A stretch of DNA of 48,174 nucleotides from positions 1-48,174 of the forward strand of contig JAFQWH010000027.1 in NCBI GenBank assembly GCA_017407515.1, given 5' to 3'. The position numbers were made by a program, and so were the translations under genes. Below, piece by piece: positions 33,282 to 43,624 of the stretch. The notes below the pieces were generated by a model, which saw only the letters and a program-made list of their open reading frames with translations, searched no databases and had not been told where the DNA came from. The DNA comes from Clostridia bacterium. Lineage in GTDB: Bacteria > Bacillota > Clostridia > UBA1381 > UBA9506. How positions within the stretch are numbered: position 1 is the stretch's first letter; each line of letters begins with the position of its first letter.

Positions 33282-34451
33282 TTATGACTTCCTTTCGTTT
33301 ACAAAGCGGTCAATCCGCTCTAAGGCTTCTGTAATGTTTGCAATGCTGTACGCATACGAGCAACGGATAAACCCTTCACCGCTGTCGCCAAATGCCGTTC
33401 CCGGCACGACGGCAACCTTTTCCTGCCGCAACAGGGTTTCTGCAAAGTCGTTAGAAGAAAGGCCTAAAGACTGAACAGAAGGGAACACATAAAAAGCACC
33501 CTCAGGTTCAAAACAGGAAAGCCCCATTTTGTTAAAACCGTCTACGATTACCCGTCTTCTGTAATTGTATTCTTCCCGCATTCTGGCAATATCGTCGTCG
33601 CCGTTTTTAACGGCCTCAACCGCTGCATACTGGCTGGCCGTGGGAGCACACATAATAGCATACTGATGAATTTTCATCATCTGCTCCATAATTTCTTTCG
33701 GTGCTGCCGCCCAGCCCAGTCTCCAACCGGTCATGGCGTAGCTTTTGGAAAAACCGTTAACCACAACGGTTCGCTCACGCATACCGGGAAGGCTTGCAAT
33801 GGAGGTATGCTCCATGCCGTAGGTCAGCTCGCCGTAAATTTCATCGGATAAAACAAAAATGTTTTTCTCCCGCAGAACAGAAGCAATTTCCTCTAAATCA
33901 GCCTTAGTCATAACACCGCCGGTAGGATTGTTCGGGTACGGCAGGACCAACAGCTTAGTTTTAGGCGTAATCGCATCTAAAAGTGCCTGCTTGGTAAGCT
34001 TAAATTTATCTTCGTTCTTCGTAACAATAGGAATCGGTACGCCCCCTGCCAAAACGGCACAGGGTTTATAGCAAACGAAACTGGGCTCCGGAATAAGCAC
34101 CTCGTCGCCGGGGTTTACCAGGGAGCGGATACAAAGGTCAATGGCTTCACTGCCACCAACAGTTACCAGAATTTCTTTCGCCGGGTCATAAGAAAGGTTC
34201 ACCCGACGTTCCATATAGCGGCTGATTTCCGTTCGCAGCTCCATTAAGCCTGCGTTAGACGTGTAATAGGTTCTGCCACGCTCCAATGAATAAATCGCTT
34301 CTTCCCGAATATGCCAAGGCGTTACAAAGTCCGGCTCGCCCACACCCAGAGAAATAGCATCTTTCATTTCGCTGACAATATCAAAAAATTTTCGGATACC
34401 CGAGGGCTTTATGTCCTTGACGCGTTCCGATAGCAAGGATTCATAGTTCAT
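33282..34451 (-). CDS. Class I/II aminotransferase (AlaT/YugH-like)
   Basis: 389 residues, a fold-type I PLP aminotransferase. The cofactor lysine is in GFSKSYAMTGWRLGW, the Asn of PNNPTGGV and the Asp of LSDEIYGEL contact PLP, and the C-terminal Arg of EGFIRCSYA binds the substrate carboxylate. Its start overlaps the stop of an Lrp-type regulator by ATGA. The same pair in Bacillus is yugG-yugH, where the enzyme is assigned as an alanine transaminase. Aspartate or other amino acid donors are possible here. Confidence 0.88.
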   Translation of the reverse strand: MNYESLLSERVKDIKPSGIRKFFDIVSEMKDAISLGVGEPDFVTPWHIREEAIYSLERGRTYYTSNAGLMELRTEISRYMERRVNLSYDPAKEILVTVGGSEAIDLCIRSLVNPGDEVLIPEPSFVCYKPCAVLAGGVPIPIVTKNEDKFKLTKQALLDAITPKTKLLVLPYPNNPTGGVMTKADLEEIASVLREKNIFVLSDEIYGELTYGMEHTSIASLPGMRERTVVVNGFSKSYAMTGWRLGWAAAPKEIMEQMMKIHQYAIMCAPTASQYAAVEAVKNGDDDIARMREEYNYRRRVIVDGFNKMGLSCFEPEGAFYVFPSVQSLGLSSNDFAETLLRQEKVAVVPGTAFGDSGEGFIRCSYAYSIANITEALERIDRFVNERKS

Positions 34452-34927
34452 AGAGAAATCACCTCACGAGTGTCCTGGTGCTTATCATTCACTATAACAC
34501 CGTCTACTTTATATTTTTTCAGAACAAAATGGGTAGCCGTGCTGAGCACCTGCTCCATGGGAGCCAGCTTTTCAGCAACGAACAGAGCCACTTCTTTCAT
34601 GGTTTTACCCTCAATGATAACGGCCAGGTCAAAGCCGCCAGACATTAGGTATAAAGAGGCAACCTCCTCATACTGGTAAATCCGCTTTGCGACCTCGTCA
34701 AAGCCCTCACCTCTCTGAGGAGTAACTTTTAGTTCAATAATAGCCGAAACCGGCTCGGAATCTGTGTTCTCCCAGTTGATAATGGTTTTATATCCAACAA
34801 TAATATTGTTATCTTCAAATTCTTTAATTTGTGCCGCCACTTCTGCAGGGTCTCTGTTTAACATAACCGCAATCTGCTCAGCACTCAGGCTTGCATCACG
34901 TTCTAACAATTCTAAAATCTTTTTCAT
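34448..34927 (-). CDS. Lrp/AsnC family transcriptional regulator
   Basis: 159 residues. An N-terminal helix-turn-helix (1-55, LSAEQIAVMLNRDPAEVAAQI) and a C-terminal RAM ligand domain (about 65-140, with LMSGGFDLAVIIEGKTMKEV) are the Lrp plan. Such proteins sense amino acids. It is translationally coupled to the following aminotransferase gene and likely regulates it. AAAGGAGAG precedes the ATG. Confidence 0.9.
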   Translation of the reverse strand: MKKILELLERDASLSAEQIAVMLNRDPAEVAAQIKEFEDNNIIVGYKTIINWENTDSEPVSAIIELKVTPQRGEGFDEVAKRIYQYEEVASLYLMSGGFDLAVIIEGKTMKEVALFVAEKLAPMEQVLSTATHFVLKKYKVDGVIVNDKHQDTREVISL

Positions 34928-34953
34928 GTCTGTCTCTCCTTTTTTTGCAACTT

Positions 34954-35706
34954 CTATTCCATATAATTTGTCAGTGTTCCGATGTTTTCAATGATAACAG
35001 AAACCTTGTCACCATGTTGCATCGGGCCAATGCCTGCCGGCGTTCCCGTGGTGATTACGTCGCCGGGGTAAAGAGGCATAATTTCCGATACAAAGCTGAC
35101 AAGCTCAGCAGGTGAAAACATCATCATGTCCGTATTGCCCTGCTGCTTAATTTCGCCATTTAACTCAAGGCGAATATTCAAAGACGAAACATCTGCCTCG
35201 GTTTCAATGTATGGCCCCATGGGTGCAAAGGTTTTAAAGCCTTTGGCTCTCGTCCACTGCCCGTCAACCTTCTGCAGGTCACGGGCGGTTACGTCGTTTA
35301 AACAGGTATAACCAAATATGTAGTCCTCCGCTTCTTCGGGAGTAACACAATCGGCAGTTTTGCCGATTACCACGCAAAGCTCAGCTTCATAGTCCACCTG
35401 CTTTGACGCCGCAGGCCAAAGGATTGTGCTGCCATGCGGCAGTAGTGATGACGTCGGCTTGGTAAAAAGAACCGGTGCCTTTCTTTGCTCCTCTTTCATT
35501 TCTTTGGCATGGTCAGAGTAGTTTAAGCCTACCGCTATAATTTTTGTGGGCTCGCAGGGAACCAGTAGCGTAACGTCTTGCAGGGCAACGCCCGCCGCCC
35601 CTACGGTATAAGAAGTATATATGTCCCCCTCTACCGGGTACACTGTCTCTTTCTGTAAAACACCGTACGAGGTTTTTCCCTCATAGGCATACCGCAAAAA
35701 TTTCAT
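34954..35706 (-). CDS. Fumarylacetoacetate hydrolase family protein
   Basis: 250 residues. The FAH catalytic domain covers about 55-250: VGLNYSDHAKE, the metal-binding Glu pair in DYEAELCVVIGK, NDVTARDLQ, KGFKTFAPMGP and TGTPAGIGP. Family members hydrolyse or decarboxylate 2-oxo acids and acylpyruvates (for example oxaloacetate decarboxylase or acylpyruvase); which reaction applies cannot be read off. It lies in the ysxC-to-Lrp interval with short gaps (28 and 26 bases) and a good AAGGTGG site. Confidence 0.9.
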   Translation of the reverse strand: MKFLRYAYEGKTSYGVLQKETVYPVEGDIYTSYTVGAAGVALQDVTLLVPCEPTKIIAVGLNYSDHAKEMKEEQRKAPVLFTKPTSSLLPHGSTILWPAASKQVDYEAELCVVIGKTADCVTPEEAEDYIFGYTCLNDVTARDLQKVDGQWTRAKGFKTFAPMGPYIETEADVSSLNIRLELNGEIKQQGNTDMMMFSPAELVSFVSEIMPLYPGDVITTGTPAGIGPMQHGDKVSVIIENIGTLTNYME

Positions 35707-35734
35707 GCCAAAACCACCTTTTTATGTTTTTGTT

Positions 35735-36346
35735 TTAATTTGTTTCTTCCTCTTCTTCTAAAACACAGCCCTCAATGTACTCCCAGAAATGGTCAACACA
35801 TTCCTGCTGCTTAACAGAAAAGGGAATTAAAATATCGCCGTCTCGAAGGGACAGCTCCTGGGCAATCATTTCCAGATTATTTGCAAGCTGGGTTTTGCTC
35901 AGTTTGTCACACTTGGTGGCAAACACCACGGAATAAGCACAGCATTCCTGAATCCATTCCTGCATAGCTTTATCTTCACGACTGGGCTTGTGTCTTGAAT
36001 CTACCAGCTGTACAACCTGGCAAAGCTGGGGACGGCTTTCCAAATAATCGTTAATCATACCGCCCCAGGCTTCAATTTCTTTTTTCGACCGGGAGGCATA
36101 GCCATAGCCCGGCAGGTCAACCAGCATCAGCTGATTGTCTACATTATAAAAGTTAATGGTAATGGTTTTACCCGGCGTACCGCTGACACGGGCTAAGCTC
36201 TTTCTGTTTAAAACCTTGTTTATCATAGAAGATTTGCCCACGTTTGACCGACCCGCCAAGGCAATTTCCGGCATATGAGTATTGGGGTATTGCACCCGCT
36301 TCACCGCCGAAATCATCAGATTCACATTGTTGATGTTTACTCTCAT
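35735..36346 (-). CDS. ysxC: Ribosome biogenesis GTPase YsxC/EngB
   Basis: 203 residues from the ATG at 36346, six bases after GAGG. A TTG at 36358 in frame overlaps the lon stop and is rejected. G motifs: [13 protein letters not shown] (G1), DLPGYGYA (G3) and TKCDK (G4). It acts in late 50S ribosomal subunit assembly. Directly downstream of lon as in Bacillus subtilis; the ribosome binding site overlaps the lon stop, which suggests coupled translation. Confidence 0.96.
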   Translation of the reverse strand: MRVNINNVNLMISAVKRVQYPNTHMPEIALAGRSNVGKSSMINKVLNRKSLARVSGTPGKTITINFYNVDNQLMLVDLPGYGYASRSKKEIEAWGGMINDYLESRPQLCQVVQLVDSRHKPSREDKAMQEWIQECCAYSVVFATKCDKLSKTQLANNLEMIAQELSLRDGDILIPFSVKQQECVDHFWEYIEGCVLEEEEETN

Positions 36347-36354
36347 AGTCTGCC

Positions 36355-38682
36355 TCAATTCAAAGCAATGTTTAAAACCTCGTCCATGGTTTTGACCGGA
36401 ATAATGGAAAGGTTTTCTTTTACAATGCCCTCTAATTCGTCAATATCCTTTTCGTTTTCAGCCGGAATAATAACTGTTTTAATACCGGCACGAAAAGCCG
36501 CCAAAGTCTTTTCCTTTAAGCCGCCAATGGGAAGCACTCTGCCCCGGAGCGTAATCTCGCCGGTCATGGCAACCTCGCGGTTGACCGCCCTGCCGCTTAA
36601 AGCAGAAATAAGGGCTGTTCCGATGGTAATACCGGCAGAGGGACCGTCTTTCGGGGTCGCACCCTCCGGCACATGGATATGAATATCTTTATCCTTATAA
36701 AAACTGCAATCAACGCCCAGTTTTTCACAGTTCGCTCTGACATAGCTAACCGCCGCTTTTGCAGATTCCTGCATAACGTCTCCCAGTTGGCCTGTCAGCT
36801 CGGTTTTACCGGTACCGGGCATAACATTCACTTCTACCGACAAGGTGTCGCCGCCCACCTGGGTCCAGGCAAGGCCGGTCACAACCCCAACCTCATCTTG
36901 CTTGCCAACAGTTTCAAACAAGAATTTCTTTTTTCCTAAAAATTCGTGGAGGTTTTTATCGGTAATTCTCACAACCGCTTCGGCATCTTTCGCCAAAATC
37001 AAATCCGCCTTACGGCAAAGGGTTGCAATATTTCTTTCCAGGTTTCTGACGCCGGACTCCCTGGTGTAATACTCAATCACAGCACGAAGTGCCTTATCTG
37101 TCAGCTTAAAATTCTTGCCGGTTAAGCCATGAAGCTTCCGCTGCTTGGGAATCAGGTGGCGTTTGGCAATCTGGAATTTTTCCTCGGCGGTGTACCCCGT
37201 CAGCTCAATGACCTCCATACGGTCAAGAAGGGGTCTGGGCACCGTATCTAAGGTGTTGGCAGTCGCCACAAAGAGCACCCGGGATAAGTCAAAGTCCACC
37301 TCTAAAAAGTGGTCACGGAATTTATTGTTTTGCTCAGAATCCAGCACCTCCAAAAGTGCCGCCGCCGGGTCTCCCCGGTAGTCTGATGCCATTTTGTCAA
37401 TTTCATCAAACAGCATTAAAGGATTTTCCGCCTCTGCCTGCTTCATCGCCTGAACAATTCTGCCGGGCATAGCACCGATATAGGTTTTTCTGTGTCCGCG
37501 AATGTCCGCCTCGTCCCGAATTCCGCCTAAGGAAATTCTTACATAGTTTTTCCCAAGGCTTTCGGCAATGCTTTTTGCAATCGAGGTTTTACCCACGCCC
37601 GGCGGTCCTACCAGGCACAAAATCGGTCCGGCTAAGCTACCGGTCACCTTTTTTACCGCTAAATATTCCAAAATTCTCTCTTTTACCTTGGTAAGACCGA
37701 AGTGGTCACGGTCTAAAATCTTAGCCGCACGGTCTAAGTCCATGTTTTCTTCGGTAGCTTTGTTCCAGGGCAGGTCACAAATCCATTCAAGATAGGTTCT
37801 GATAACAGAACCCTCAGGGTTCCCGAACTGCATCTTAGAAAGTCTGCCAAGCTCCTTGTTGCATTTTTCGTAAACGACTGCCGGTACCCCTGCCGCTTGG
37901 AGTTTTGCCCGAAATTCCTGAATTTCAAGACCAATTCCGTCCTTATCACCCAGTTCCTCCTGAATGACTTTCATCTGTTCCCGGAGGAAATATTCCTTTT
38001 GATTTTCGTCCATCTGCATCTTAACTTTTTGGCTGATTTCGTTATCAATATTTAAAATTTCGGTTTCACGAATTAAAATGCCGATGAGCTTTTCCATGCG
38101 TTCACAGATGCTGACCATCTCCAAAAGTGCCTGCTTATCGGAAAGCTGCAGTTGCAGATTGCCGGCAATGGTATCGGAAAGTTCTTCCGGATTTTTAAGG
38201 TTTTCCAACGAAGCAACCAGCTCCGGGTTTGCCTTTCGGTTACTGCTTAAATACCGCTTAAACTCCTCTACCAGCCGCCGCATTAAGGCTTCACAATGGG
38301 TTTCTGACAGCTCCTCTGCCCCATCACGTAGTTCTTCTACCAACACGGTTGCAAAAGGACGTTCGCTGATAACATGGCAAATTTCTGCCCGATACAAGCC
38401 CTCCACCAAAACGCGGGCCATGTTGTTGGGCATTTTCACAATCTGCTTAATCCGGCAAACGGTTCCAACGGTTTCAATTTCGTCCAGCTTCGGGTCTTCT
38501 TTCAGAATATCTTTTTGCATGGCTAAAAAAGCCAGCTGGTTTTCTACCATGGCTTGCTCTAATGCCTTTAAAGATTTTTTCCGAGCCACATCAAAATGCA
38601 TAAGTGTTTTCGGAAAAATCACCAGTCCACGGGTAACAATCATAGGAAGACTGGCTGTTTTTTTAATAATTATCTGGTTCAT
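36355..38682 (-). CDS. lon: ATP-dependent protease Lon
   Basis: 775 residues. The N-terminal substrate-binding domain (1-205) is followed by a helical region, the AAA+ module ([13 protein letters not shown] Walker [11 protein letters not shown] Walker B) and the C-terminal protease with catalytic Ser682 in DGPSAGIT and Lys725 in GGLKEK. It degrades damaged and regulatory proteins in the cytoplasm. Its own promoter lies in the 214-base upstream gap; no CtsR or CIRCE heat-shock operator was seen there. First gene of the run ending at the terminator at 31095-31141. Confidence 0.97.
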   Translation of the reverse strand: MNQIIIKKTASLPMIVTRGLVIFPKTLMHFDVARKKSLKALEQAMVENQLAFLAMQKDILKEDPKLDEIETVGTVCRIKQIVKMPNNMARVLVEGLYRAEICHVISERPFATVLVEELRDGAEELSETHCEALMRRLVEEFKRYLSSNRKANPELVASLENLKNPEELSDTIAGNLQLQLSDKQALLEMVSICERMEKLIGILIRETEILNIDNEISQKVKMQMDENQKEYFLREQMKVIQEELGDKDGIGLEIQEFRAKLQAAGVPAVVYEKCNKELGRLSKMQFGNPEGSVIRTYLEWICDLPWNKATEENMDLDRAAKILDRDHFGLTKVKERILEYLAVKKVTGSLAGPILCLVGPPGVGKTSIAKSIAESLGKNYVRISLGGIRDEADIRGHRKTYIGAMPGRIVQAMKQAEAENPLMLFDEIDKMASDYRGDPAAALLEVLDSEQNNKFRDHFLEVDFDLSRVLFVATANTLDTVPRPLLDRMEVIELTGYTAEEKFQIAKRHLIPKQRKLHGLTGKNFKLTDKALRAVIEYYTRESGVRNLERNIATLCRKADLILAKDAEAVVRITDKNLHEFLGKKKFLFETVGKQDEVGVVTGLAWTQVGGDTLSVEVNVMPGTGKTELTGQLGDVMQESAKAAVSYVRANCEKLGVDCSFYKDKDIHIHVPEGATPKDGPSAGITIGTALISALSGRAVNREVAMTGEITLRGRVLPIGGLKEKTLAAFRAGIKTVIIPAENEKDIDELEGIVKENLSIIPVKTMDEVLNIALN

Positions 38683-38826
38683 ATATCCCTCCGAATTTAA
38701 TCCGGTGCATAACGGTTTTCTTCTTAAAAAAAGAATAACATTCTATAAATTTAGTCTTTCATAAACGCCAAATTTTAAAACTCCCGGTTGCGATTTTTCA
38801 CAGGCAGAAAATGAAAGTTAAATTTT

Positions 38827-38855
38827 ATTATATCAAAAATTTCGACAAATTTCAA
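38827..38855 (-). promoter_or_regulatory. SigA-type promoter of lon
   Basis: On the minus strand TTGAAA (38855-38850), 17 bases and TATAAT (38832-38827). Transcription would start near 38820, leaving a leader of about 138 bases before lon. Nothing else was recognised in the 38683-38896 gap. Confidence 0.78.
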
Positions 38856-38896
38856 ATTTTTTGCGAAATTCACCTTTGCACCGCATCAAACCTCGT

Positions 38897-40174
38897 TTAC
38901 GCCTGCTTGAGTGCCTGGTCAATATCTGCAATAATGTCTTCAACGTTTTCAATACCAACGCTCATTCTGATTAAGTCGCTGCTGATACCTGCATCAACAA
39001 GCTGCTGGTCGGTAAGCTGACGGTGGGTTGTGCTGGCAGGATGCAGCACGCTGGTTCTGGCATCTGCCACGTGAACCACAATGGCTGCAAGCTTTAAGCT
39101 GTCCATAAAGCGGACTGCCGCTTCTCTGCCGCCTGCAACACCGAAGGAAATAACGCCGCAAACACCGTTGGGCAGATAGGTCTGTGCCAGTTCGTACTGA
39201 CTGTTGCCTTTGAGCATCGGATAGTTAACCCAGCTAACCTTTTCGTGCTTTTCCAAAAATTCAGCCACTTTTACTGCATTCTCACAATGGCGTTCCATTC
39301 TTAGATGCAAGGTTTCCAGACCTAAATTTAAAAGGTAGGCAGACAGCGGGCTGGGAGAAGCACCAATGTCTCTGAGAAGCTGAACTCTTGCCTTGGTGAT
39401 GTATGCCGCTTCGCCAAAATCTCTTGTGTAAACAACGCCGTGGTAGGATTCGTCAGGCTCAGTCAGCTCCGGATATTTTCCGCCCTTTTCCCAATCGAAT
39501 TTACCGCTGTCAATAACAACGCCGCCAACCACCTGAGCATGGCCGTCCATATATTTGGTGGTGGAATGGGTTACAATGTCTGCACCGAACTCAAAAGGAC
39601 GGCAAAGAATCGGTGTGGGGAATGTGTTATCCACAATCAGGGGAACGCCGTGAGCATGAGCGATATTTGCATAGCGACGAATGTCTAAAATATCCAGTGC
39701 CGGGTTTGCCACGGTTTCACCAAATACCGCACGGGTTCTCTCGTCAAACAAAGCATCAATTTCCGCGTCGGTAGAACCGGGACGGATAAACCGAACCTCA
39801 ATCCCCATTTTCTGCATGGTTACGGCAAACAGGTTTACTGTACCGCCGTAAATAGAAGAAACGCTGAGGAAATTGTCACCGCTTTTTGCAATATTTAAAA
39901 TAGAAAACAAATTAGCTGCCTGGCCTGAGGACAGAAATACTGCTCCAACGCCGCCTTCTAGCTCTGCGATTTTCTTTTCAACCGCGTCAACGGTGGGGTT
40001 AGAGATTCGGGTATACATATGGCCCGGTACCTGCAGGTCGAAAAGCTTACCTAAATGCTCCGCTGAGTCATATTTATAAGTGGTGCTCTGATAAATGGGC
40101 AGAACACGGGGTTCGCCGTTTTGGGGCTGATAGCCGCCCTGAATACAAATGGTTTCGGGTTTATATTGTTTCAT
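38897..40174 (-). CDS. metY: O-acetylhomoserine sulfhydrylase (aminocarboxypropyltransferase)
   Basis: 425 residues, a Cys/Met metabolism PLP enzyme that makes homocysteine from O-acetylhomoserine and sulfide. The longer family type (about 425-430) fits MetY rather than MetB/MetC. Landmarks are the N-terminal ETICIQGGYQP and PIYQSTTYKYD, the PLP lysine in THSTTKYMDGH, and the C-terminal SVGIENVEDIIADIDQAL. AGGAGG precedes the ATG. It is 30 bases after the YhaN-like gene, so cotranscription is likely, and no S-box or T-box leader is visible. Confidence 0.93.
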   Translation of the reverse strand: MKQYKPETICIQGGYQPQNGEPRVLPIYQSTTYKYDSAEHLGKLFDLQVPGHMYTRISNPTVDAVEKKIAELEGGVGAVFLSSGQAANLFSILNIAKSGDNFLSVSSIYGGTVNLFAVTMQKMGIEVRFIRPGSTDAEIDALFDERTRAVFGETVANPALDILDIRRYANIAHAHGVPLIVDNTFPTPILCRPFEFGADIVTHSTTKYMDGHAQVVGGVVIDSGKFDWEKGGKYPELTEPDESYHGVVYTRDFGEAAYITKARVQLLRDIGASPSPLSAYLLNLGLETLHLRMERHCENAVKVAEFLEKHEKVSWVNYPMLKGNSQYELAQTYLPNGVCGVISFGVAGGREAAVRFMDSLKLAAIVVHVADARTSVLHPASTTHRQLTDQQLVDAGISSDLIRMSVGIENVEDIIADIDQALKQA

Positions 40175-40204
40175 AAAAATAGCCTCCTGTTTATATTTCT
40201 TATG

Positions 40205-42331
40205 TTAATTGTTTGTAAGGGTAATCACGGTTTCTTCCCACTCTGCCGGTGGCTTGTGGCAAGAAAAATACAAAACCTGCTCCGCACGGTTTCGGCACAG
40301 CCACGAAAAGGCCGCCTTTTGCCGTTCATCATCAAGCTGTATAAAGGTATCGTCTAAAATCAACAGCGGAATTTTTTCATACAGAGTATGTAAAACCGCC
40401 ATTCGCAGAGCGAAATACAACAAATCGTAAGTACCGGCACTGACATATTCTGCCGGAACAATCTCATTGCCATCAGGGGTTTTCAGCATCATTTTATAAT
40501 CGTCAGTCACCCTGACCTCCTGATACCGGCCGCCTGTCAGCTCAGCAATCACCGTTCCCGATGTTTCGTTGAGCATCGGTGCAAAGCTGCTCTTTAGTTC
40601 CTCAAAGCACTCTGCCATGGTATTTTTAGCAAGAGAAACGGTTTCATAAGTCTCCTGCATGGCTTCCCGCCGTTTTAAGGCTTCCTCCAACGCCGTTTCA
40701 ATGACGCTGACGCTTCGGGTGCCCGAAAAACCGTTTTCAGCCTTTGCGTTGTTCTGTGCCAGCTCCCGTTCTAAGAAAAGCTGTTTGCTTTGCAAACTCT
40801 CTCGTTCCGCATCTAACGCCGACACGGACGGTCCATCGTAAACAACCGCCTCCGGCATCTCCTGCTTCGGCATTGCCGCCAAGGTTTTTTCCATTGCCGC
40901 AATGCTTTCCTGCAACCTGAAAACTTCTTTTTCTTTGCTGTCTATTTGATAGGCAAGAGCTTTTGCCGCTTCTGCTTTTTCCAGTAAAGCCGCCCGATTG
41001 TGAACCTCAGCGGATGCATAAACCGATGCAATCTCAGCCTGCATATCAGATAGCTTTTTGCCGGTTTCTTCTGCTGCCAGTTTAGAAAGGCCTGACTCTT
41101 TTTCAGAAAGCTTTGCCTCCAGTGCCAACAGCTCTTTTGGGTCATCTTTTTGATAGAAAAACGGAATCAGCAGAGCTGATATAACCAAAAGCCCAAACCA
41201 AAGGGGCTTAACAAAAACGCCCAACACTGCCGCCGCTATGGCAATAAAAACCGAAACCGTTATAATAGGAATACGCAGTTTTTTCTTTGTTTCTTTTTTT
41301 TGGCTGACTGCTTCTTGTAAGCTGTCTACTTCCTGCCTCAAGGCCTGTTCTTCTGCCAGCTGTTTTTCCAAAACAGAGCAAACCGTTTCTTTTTCCGCTA
41401 TCTGCAGAATTTGTTCCTGCCCTAAGGAAAGAATATAGGCAAAGGATTCCTGCTTCTTCCTTAAGCGGTTTTGTTCTTGCTTTTCTTTTGCAAGGGCTTC
41501 CTTTTCTTTTTCAAGACGCAAGGTAAGCTCTGCCTGTTCTTTCATTGCCCGAATCTCGTTTTGATAGGCTTCAAAGGCAAGGGCAGATTTTCTCTGCTCC
41601 AGTAGCCTCTTAAGTTTTTGTTCTGTTTCCTCTTTTTCCGCCGTCATGCGACGAATATCTAACAGCAAGGACCGAAAGAGTCCGTGTTTTTGTTTTGCCT
41701 CAAACAGCTCTTGCTTCAAGGCTTCAATCTCACCGTCTAATTGCACTAAGCTGCCGCCTCTGCCGGTTTTGGAAACCAGTTCGTGTTGAACCCGTTCCAG
41801 CTCCGTCAATGCTTTTTGCACAGAAGCATCTTCATCACCGGTATTTTCCAGGTTGGAAAGCCGCATCATCAGTTCGTCTTCCTTGCCCTTTTCAAAGGCA
41901 GCACCCAACTGGCTGATAAACAAAGTTTTATAAAAAGCCTCTTCCCCAACACCTAAAAAATGCTGGCCGATTTCTTCCGGCGGCATAACAATTTCCTGCC
42001 AGTCCTTCGCCGTATAGAGATTTGTTTTATCCCCGCGGGCTGTCTGGCCGAACCGGCGTTTTAAAACATAGCCCGTTCCCTCATGTTCAAAATGCAAAGT
42101 GCCCGCCATGTAGGTTTCGCCCCAGGGCATATACAGACTACGGCTGTCCCCTTTAAGACCGCCGCCCCGGACCTTTGCCGGCAAGCCGTAAAACATAGCC
42201 GCCATAAAGGCACAAAGGGTACTCTTTCCGGCTTCGTTCACCCCGTGAATATACTGGGCACCGTCGGTTAGCTCTAAAGCAAAATCCCGAAGACCGCCAA
42301 ACTTTTCAATTTCAAGCTTTACTATCTTCAT
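40205..42331 (-). CDS. YhaN-like AAA ATPase (SbcC/Rad50-type)
   Basis: 708 residues. Walker A is GVNEAGKST near residue 31 and the C-terminal Walker B is PLLILDDTFIQLDDER; between them are long charged coiled coils. The coils are interrupted at about 348-392 by two hydrophobic segments (IPIITVSVFIAIAAAVLGVF and LWFGLLVISALLIPFFY). A central membrane hairpin of this kind is typical of YhaN rather than SbcC. Together with the upstream nuclease gene, whose stop overlaps this start by ATGA, it probably forms an SbcCD-like DNA end-processing complex, perhaps at the membrane. Confidence 0.87.
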   Translation of the reverse strand: MKIVKLEIEKFGGLRDFALELTDGAQYIHGVNEAGKSTLCAFMAAMFYGLPAKVRGGGLKGDSRSLYMPWGETYMAGTLHFEHEGTGYVLKRRFGQTARGDKTNLYTAKDWQEIVMPPEEIGQHFLGVGEEAFYKTLFISQLGAAFEKGKEDELMMRLSNLENTGDEDASVQKALTELERVQHELVSKTGRGGSLVQLDGEIEALKQELFEAKQKHGLFRSLLLDIRRMTAEKEETEQKLKRLLEQRKSALAFEAYQNEIRAMKEQAELTLRLEKEKEALAKEKQEQNRLRKKQESFAYILSLGQEQILQIAEKETVCSVLEKQLAEEQALRQEVDSLQEAVSQKKETKKKLRIPIITVSVFIAIAAAVLGVFVKPLWFGLLVISALLIPFFYQKDDPKELLALEAKLSEKESGLSKLAAEETGKKLSDMQAEIASVYASAEVHNRAALLEKAEAAKALAYQIDSKEKEVFRLQESIAAMEKTLAAMPKQEMPEAVVYDGPSVSALDAERESLQSKQLFLERELAQNNAKAENGFSGTRSVSVIETALEEALKRREAMQETYETVSLAKNTMAECFEELKSSFAPMLNETSGTVIAELTGGRYQEVRVTDDYKMMLKTPDGNEIVPAEYVSAGTYDLLYFALRMAVLHTLYEKIPLLILDDTFIQLDDERQKAAFSWLCRNRAEQVLYFSCHKPPAEWEETVITLTNN

Positions 42332-43392
42332 CGGATTTTCACCTTCTCTCCTGCCAACGCCGAAAGCCCATATTCCAAAGCACGGGCATAGCGACCGGTT
42401 TCGTCACCCGAAAGCCCTTGCGACAGCTTTTGGGCAAACAAACCGCGAATGCCGGTTTCTTTCATAAGTGCCTCTATCTCCAGAGGTTTTTTGGTTGTAT
42501 CGTAAAATTTAATAAAGAAGCAATCGGAAAACGCCTCGGAAAGTACGTCCGTATCCGGCACAAAATCCGTTTCCCCCGTCAGAACAATTTTATATAAATC
42601 TTCCAAACGGTCCACCACGGTTTTCACGGCACGAATCACTTCATCATGGGTCAAAAGCCCGCTGATGTCTACCGGAATTTCCCGATACTGCCGCTGGCAG
42701 ACCGGCACAAAGGTTTTCGTAACACCTTCGTTTGTTACTTCACCGCAAACAACGCCTTTTAATCCCAGCTCATCAAAACCGCGACCCTCCGGACAGCCGG
42801 GGTAAACACAGAGGGTACTGCCCAGTTTTGTTTCCCCGTAGCTATGTATGTGCCCCAATGCCAGGTAGGAAAGACCGGACTGACTGACCATAACTCTGTC
42901 AATGGGGTTATAGTCGCTGCCGCCCAGGTCACCGTGCATCAAAAGCACAGACGGACGGCCGGGCGTTGCCGAAAAATTAGTCAGAAGCGGTTCTGTTTGA
43001 ACGCTGCGACCGAAAGAAATACCGTATACGTCGCAATCTTTAACGGAAATACACTCCGGTTCCGTTCCAAAAACATGAACGTTAGGCGGAAGCTCCATCA
43101 GCTTATAATAAGACTGCTCAAACAAAGGGTCATGATTGCCGGCGGCAATCAAAACCGGAATCTCCCCTAAAGAAGCAAAGCCGCGGCACAGCGTATGAAC
43201 CGTTTCTGCCTCCACCGTATCCTGGTCAAACAGATCACCGGCAATCAGCAAAACATCTGCCTCTTTAGCAAGCTCAATTACAGAAAGAAAGGTACGCCTG
43301 AGTTCTGCCTGCCTGAGAGCGGCACGTTTTCCGTCACCCAAGCCGGAAAAGGCTGTATCTAAATGCAGGTCTGCACAATGGACAAATTTCAT
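42328..43392 (-). CDS. DNA repair exonuclease, YhaO/SbcD-like metallophosphoesterase
   Basis: 354 residues. Metallophosphoesterase motifs are in order: HCADLHLDT (N-terminal), LIAGDLFD, AAGNHDP, LLMHGDLGG and ALGHIHSYG. The C-terminal 130 residues would bind the partner ATPase. The gene starts after AAAGGAAG and overlaps the YhaN-like gene by four bases. It is divergent from the Asp23-fakA group across a 232-base AT-rich gap. Confidence 0.9.
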   Translation of the reverse strand: MKFVHCADLHLDTAFSGLGDGKRAALRQAELRRTFLSVIELAKEADVLLIAGDLFDQDTVEAETVHTLCRGFASLGEIPVLIAAGNHDPLFEQSYYKLMELPPNVHVFGTEPECISVKDCDVYGISFGRSVQTEPLLTNFSATPGRPSVLLMHGDLGGSDYNPIDRVMVSQSGLSYLALGHIHSYGETKLGSTLCVYPGCPEGRGFDELGLKGVVCGEVTNEGVTKTFVPVCQRQYREIPVDISGLLTHDEVIRAVKTVVDRLEDLYKIVLTGETDFVPDTDVLSEAFSDCFFIKFYDTTKKPLEIEALMKETGIRGLFAQKLSQGLSGDETGRYARALEYGLSALAGEKVKIR

Positions 43393-43441
43393 TTCGGCAC
43401 TTCCTTTCTGCTTACTTTTCGCATAATTATATAAGTATACT

Positions 43442-43469
43442 ATTATAGTATATCACAAAATTGCCACAA
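43442..43469 (-). promoter_or_regulatory. Candidate promoter of the yhaO-yhaN-metY group
   Basis: On the minus strand TTGTGG (43469-43464), 16 bases and TATAAT (43447-43442). The same region also contains TGATATACT, an alternative extended -10. Placement is plausible but the AT-rich context makes chance matches likely. Confidence 0.45.
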
Positions 43470-43546
43470 TCACAAGATTTTCTCGCATTCTTCACAATTT
43501 ATTTTAAAAATTATTTTCAAATTGCTGAAAATAAAACTAGTAATTT

Positions 43547-43575
43547 TCGAAAAAGTATGATATACTATATATAAT
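43547..43575 (+). promoter_or_regulatory. Candidate promoter of the Asp23-fakA-recG group
   Basis: TCGAAA (43547-43552), 17 bases and TATAAT (43570-43575), with an alternative extended -10 TGATATACT at 43558-43566. The leader to the first gene would be about 43 bases. Confidence 0.55.
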
Positions 43576-43624
43576 CATGCATTCAAACTTGATATTTTGA
43601 CCCTTATTAAAAGGAGGTTATCCT

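Noticed and set aside
38078-38764. 228-codon open frame opposite the lon N-terminal region
   Set aside because: It is antisense to an intact, well-recognised lon, has no ribosome binding site or family resemblance, and its composition (Ser/Arg-rich) is that of a shadow frame.
38683-38896. CtsR or CIRCE heat-shock operator upstream of lon
   Set aside because: Neither the CtsR heptad repeat nor the CIRCE inverted repeat is visible; only a SigA-type promoter is seen.
40175-40204. S-box or T-box leader for metY
   Set aside because: The gap to the previous gene is only 30 bases, too short for a riboswitch.
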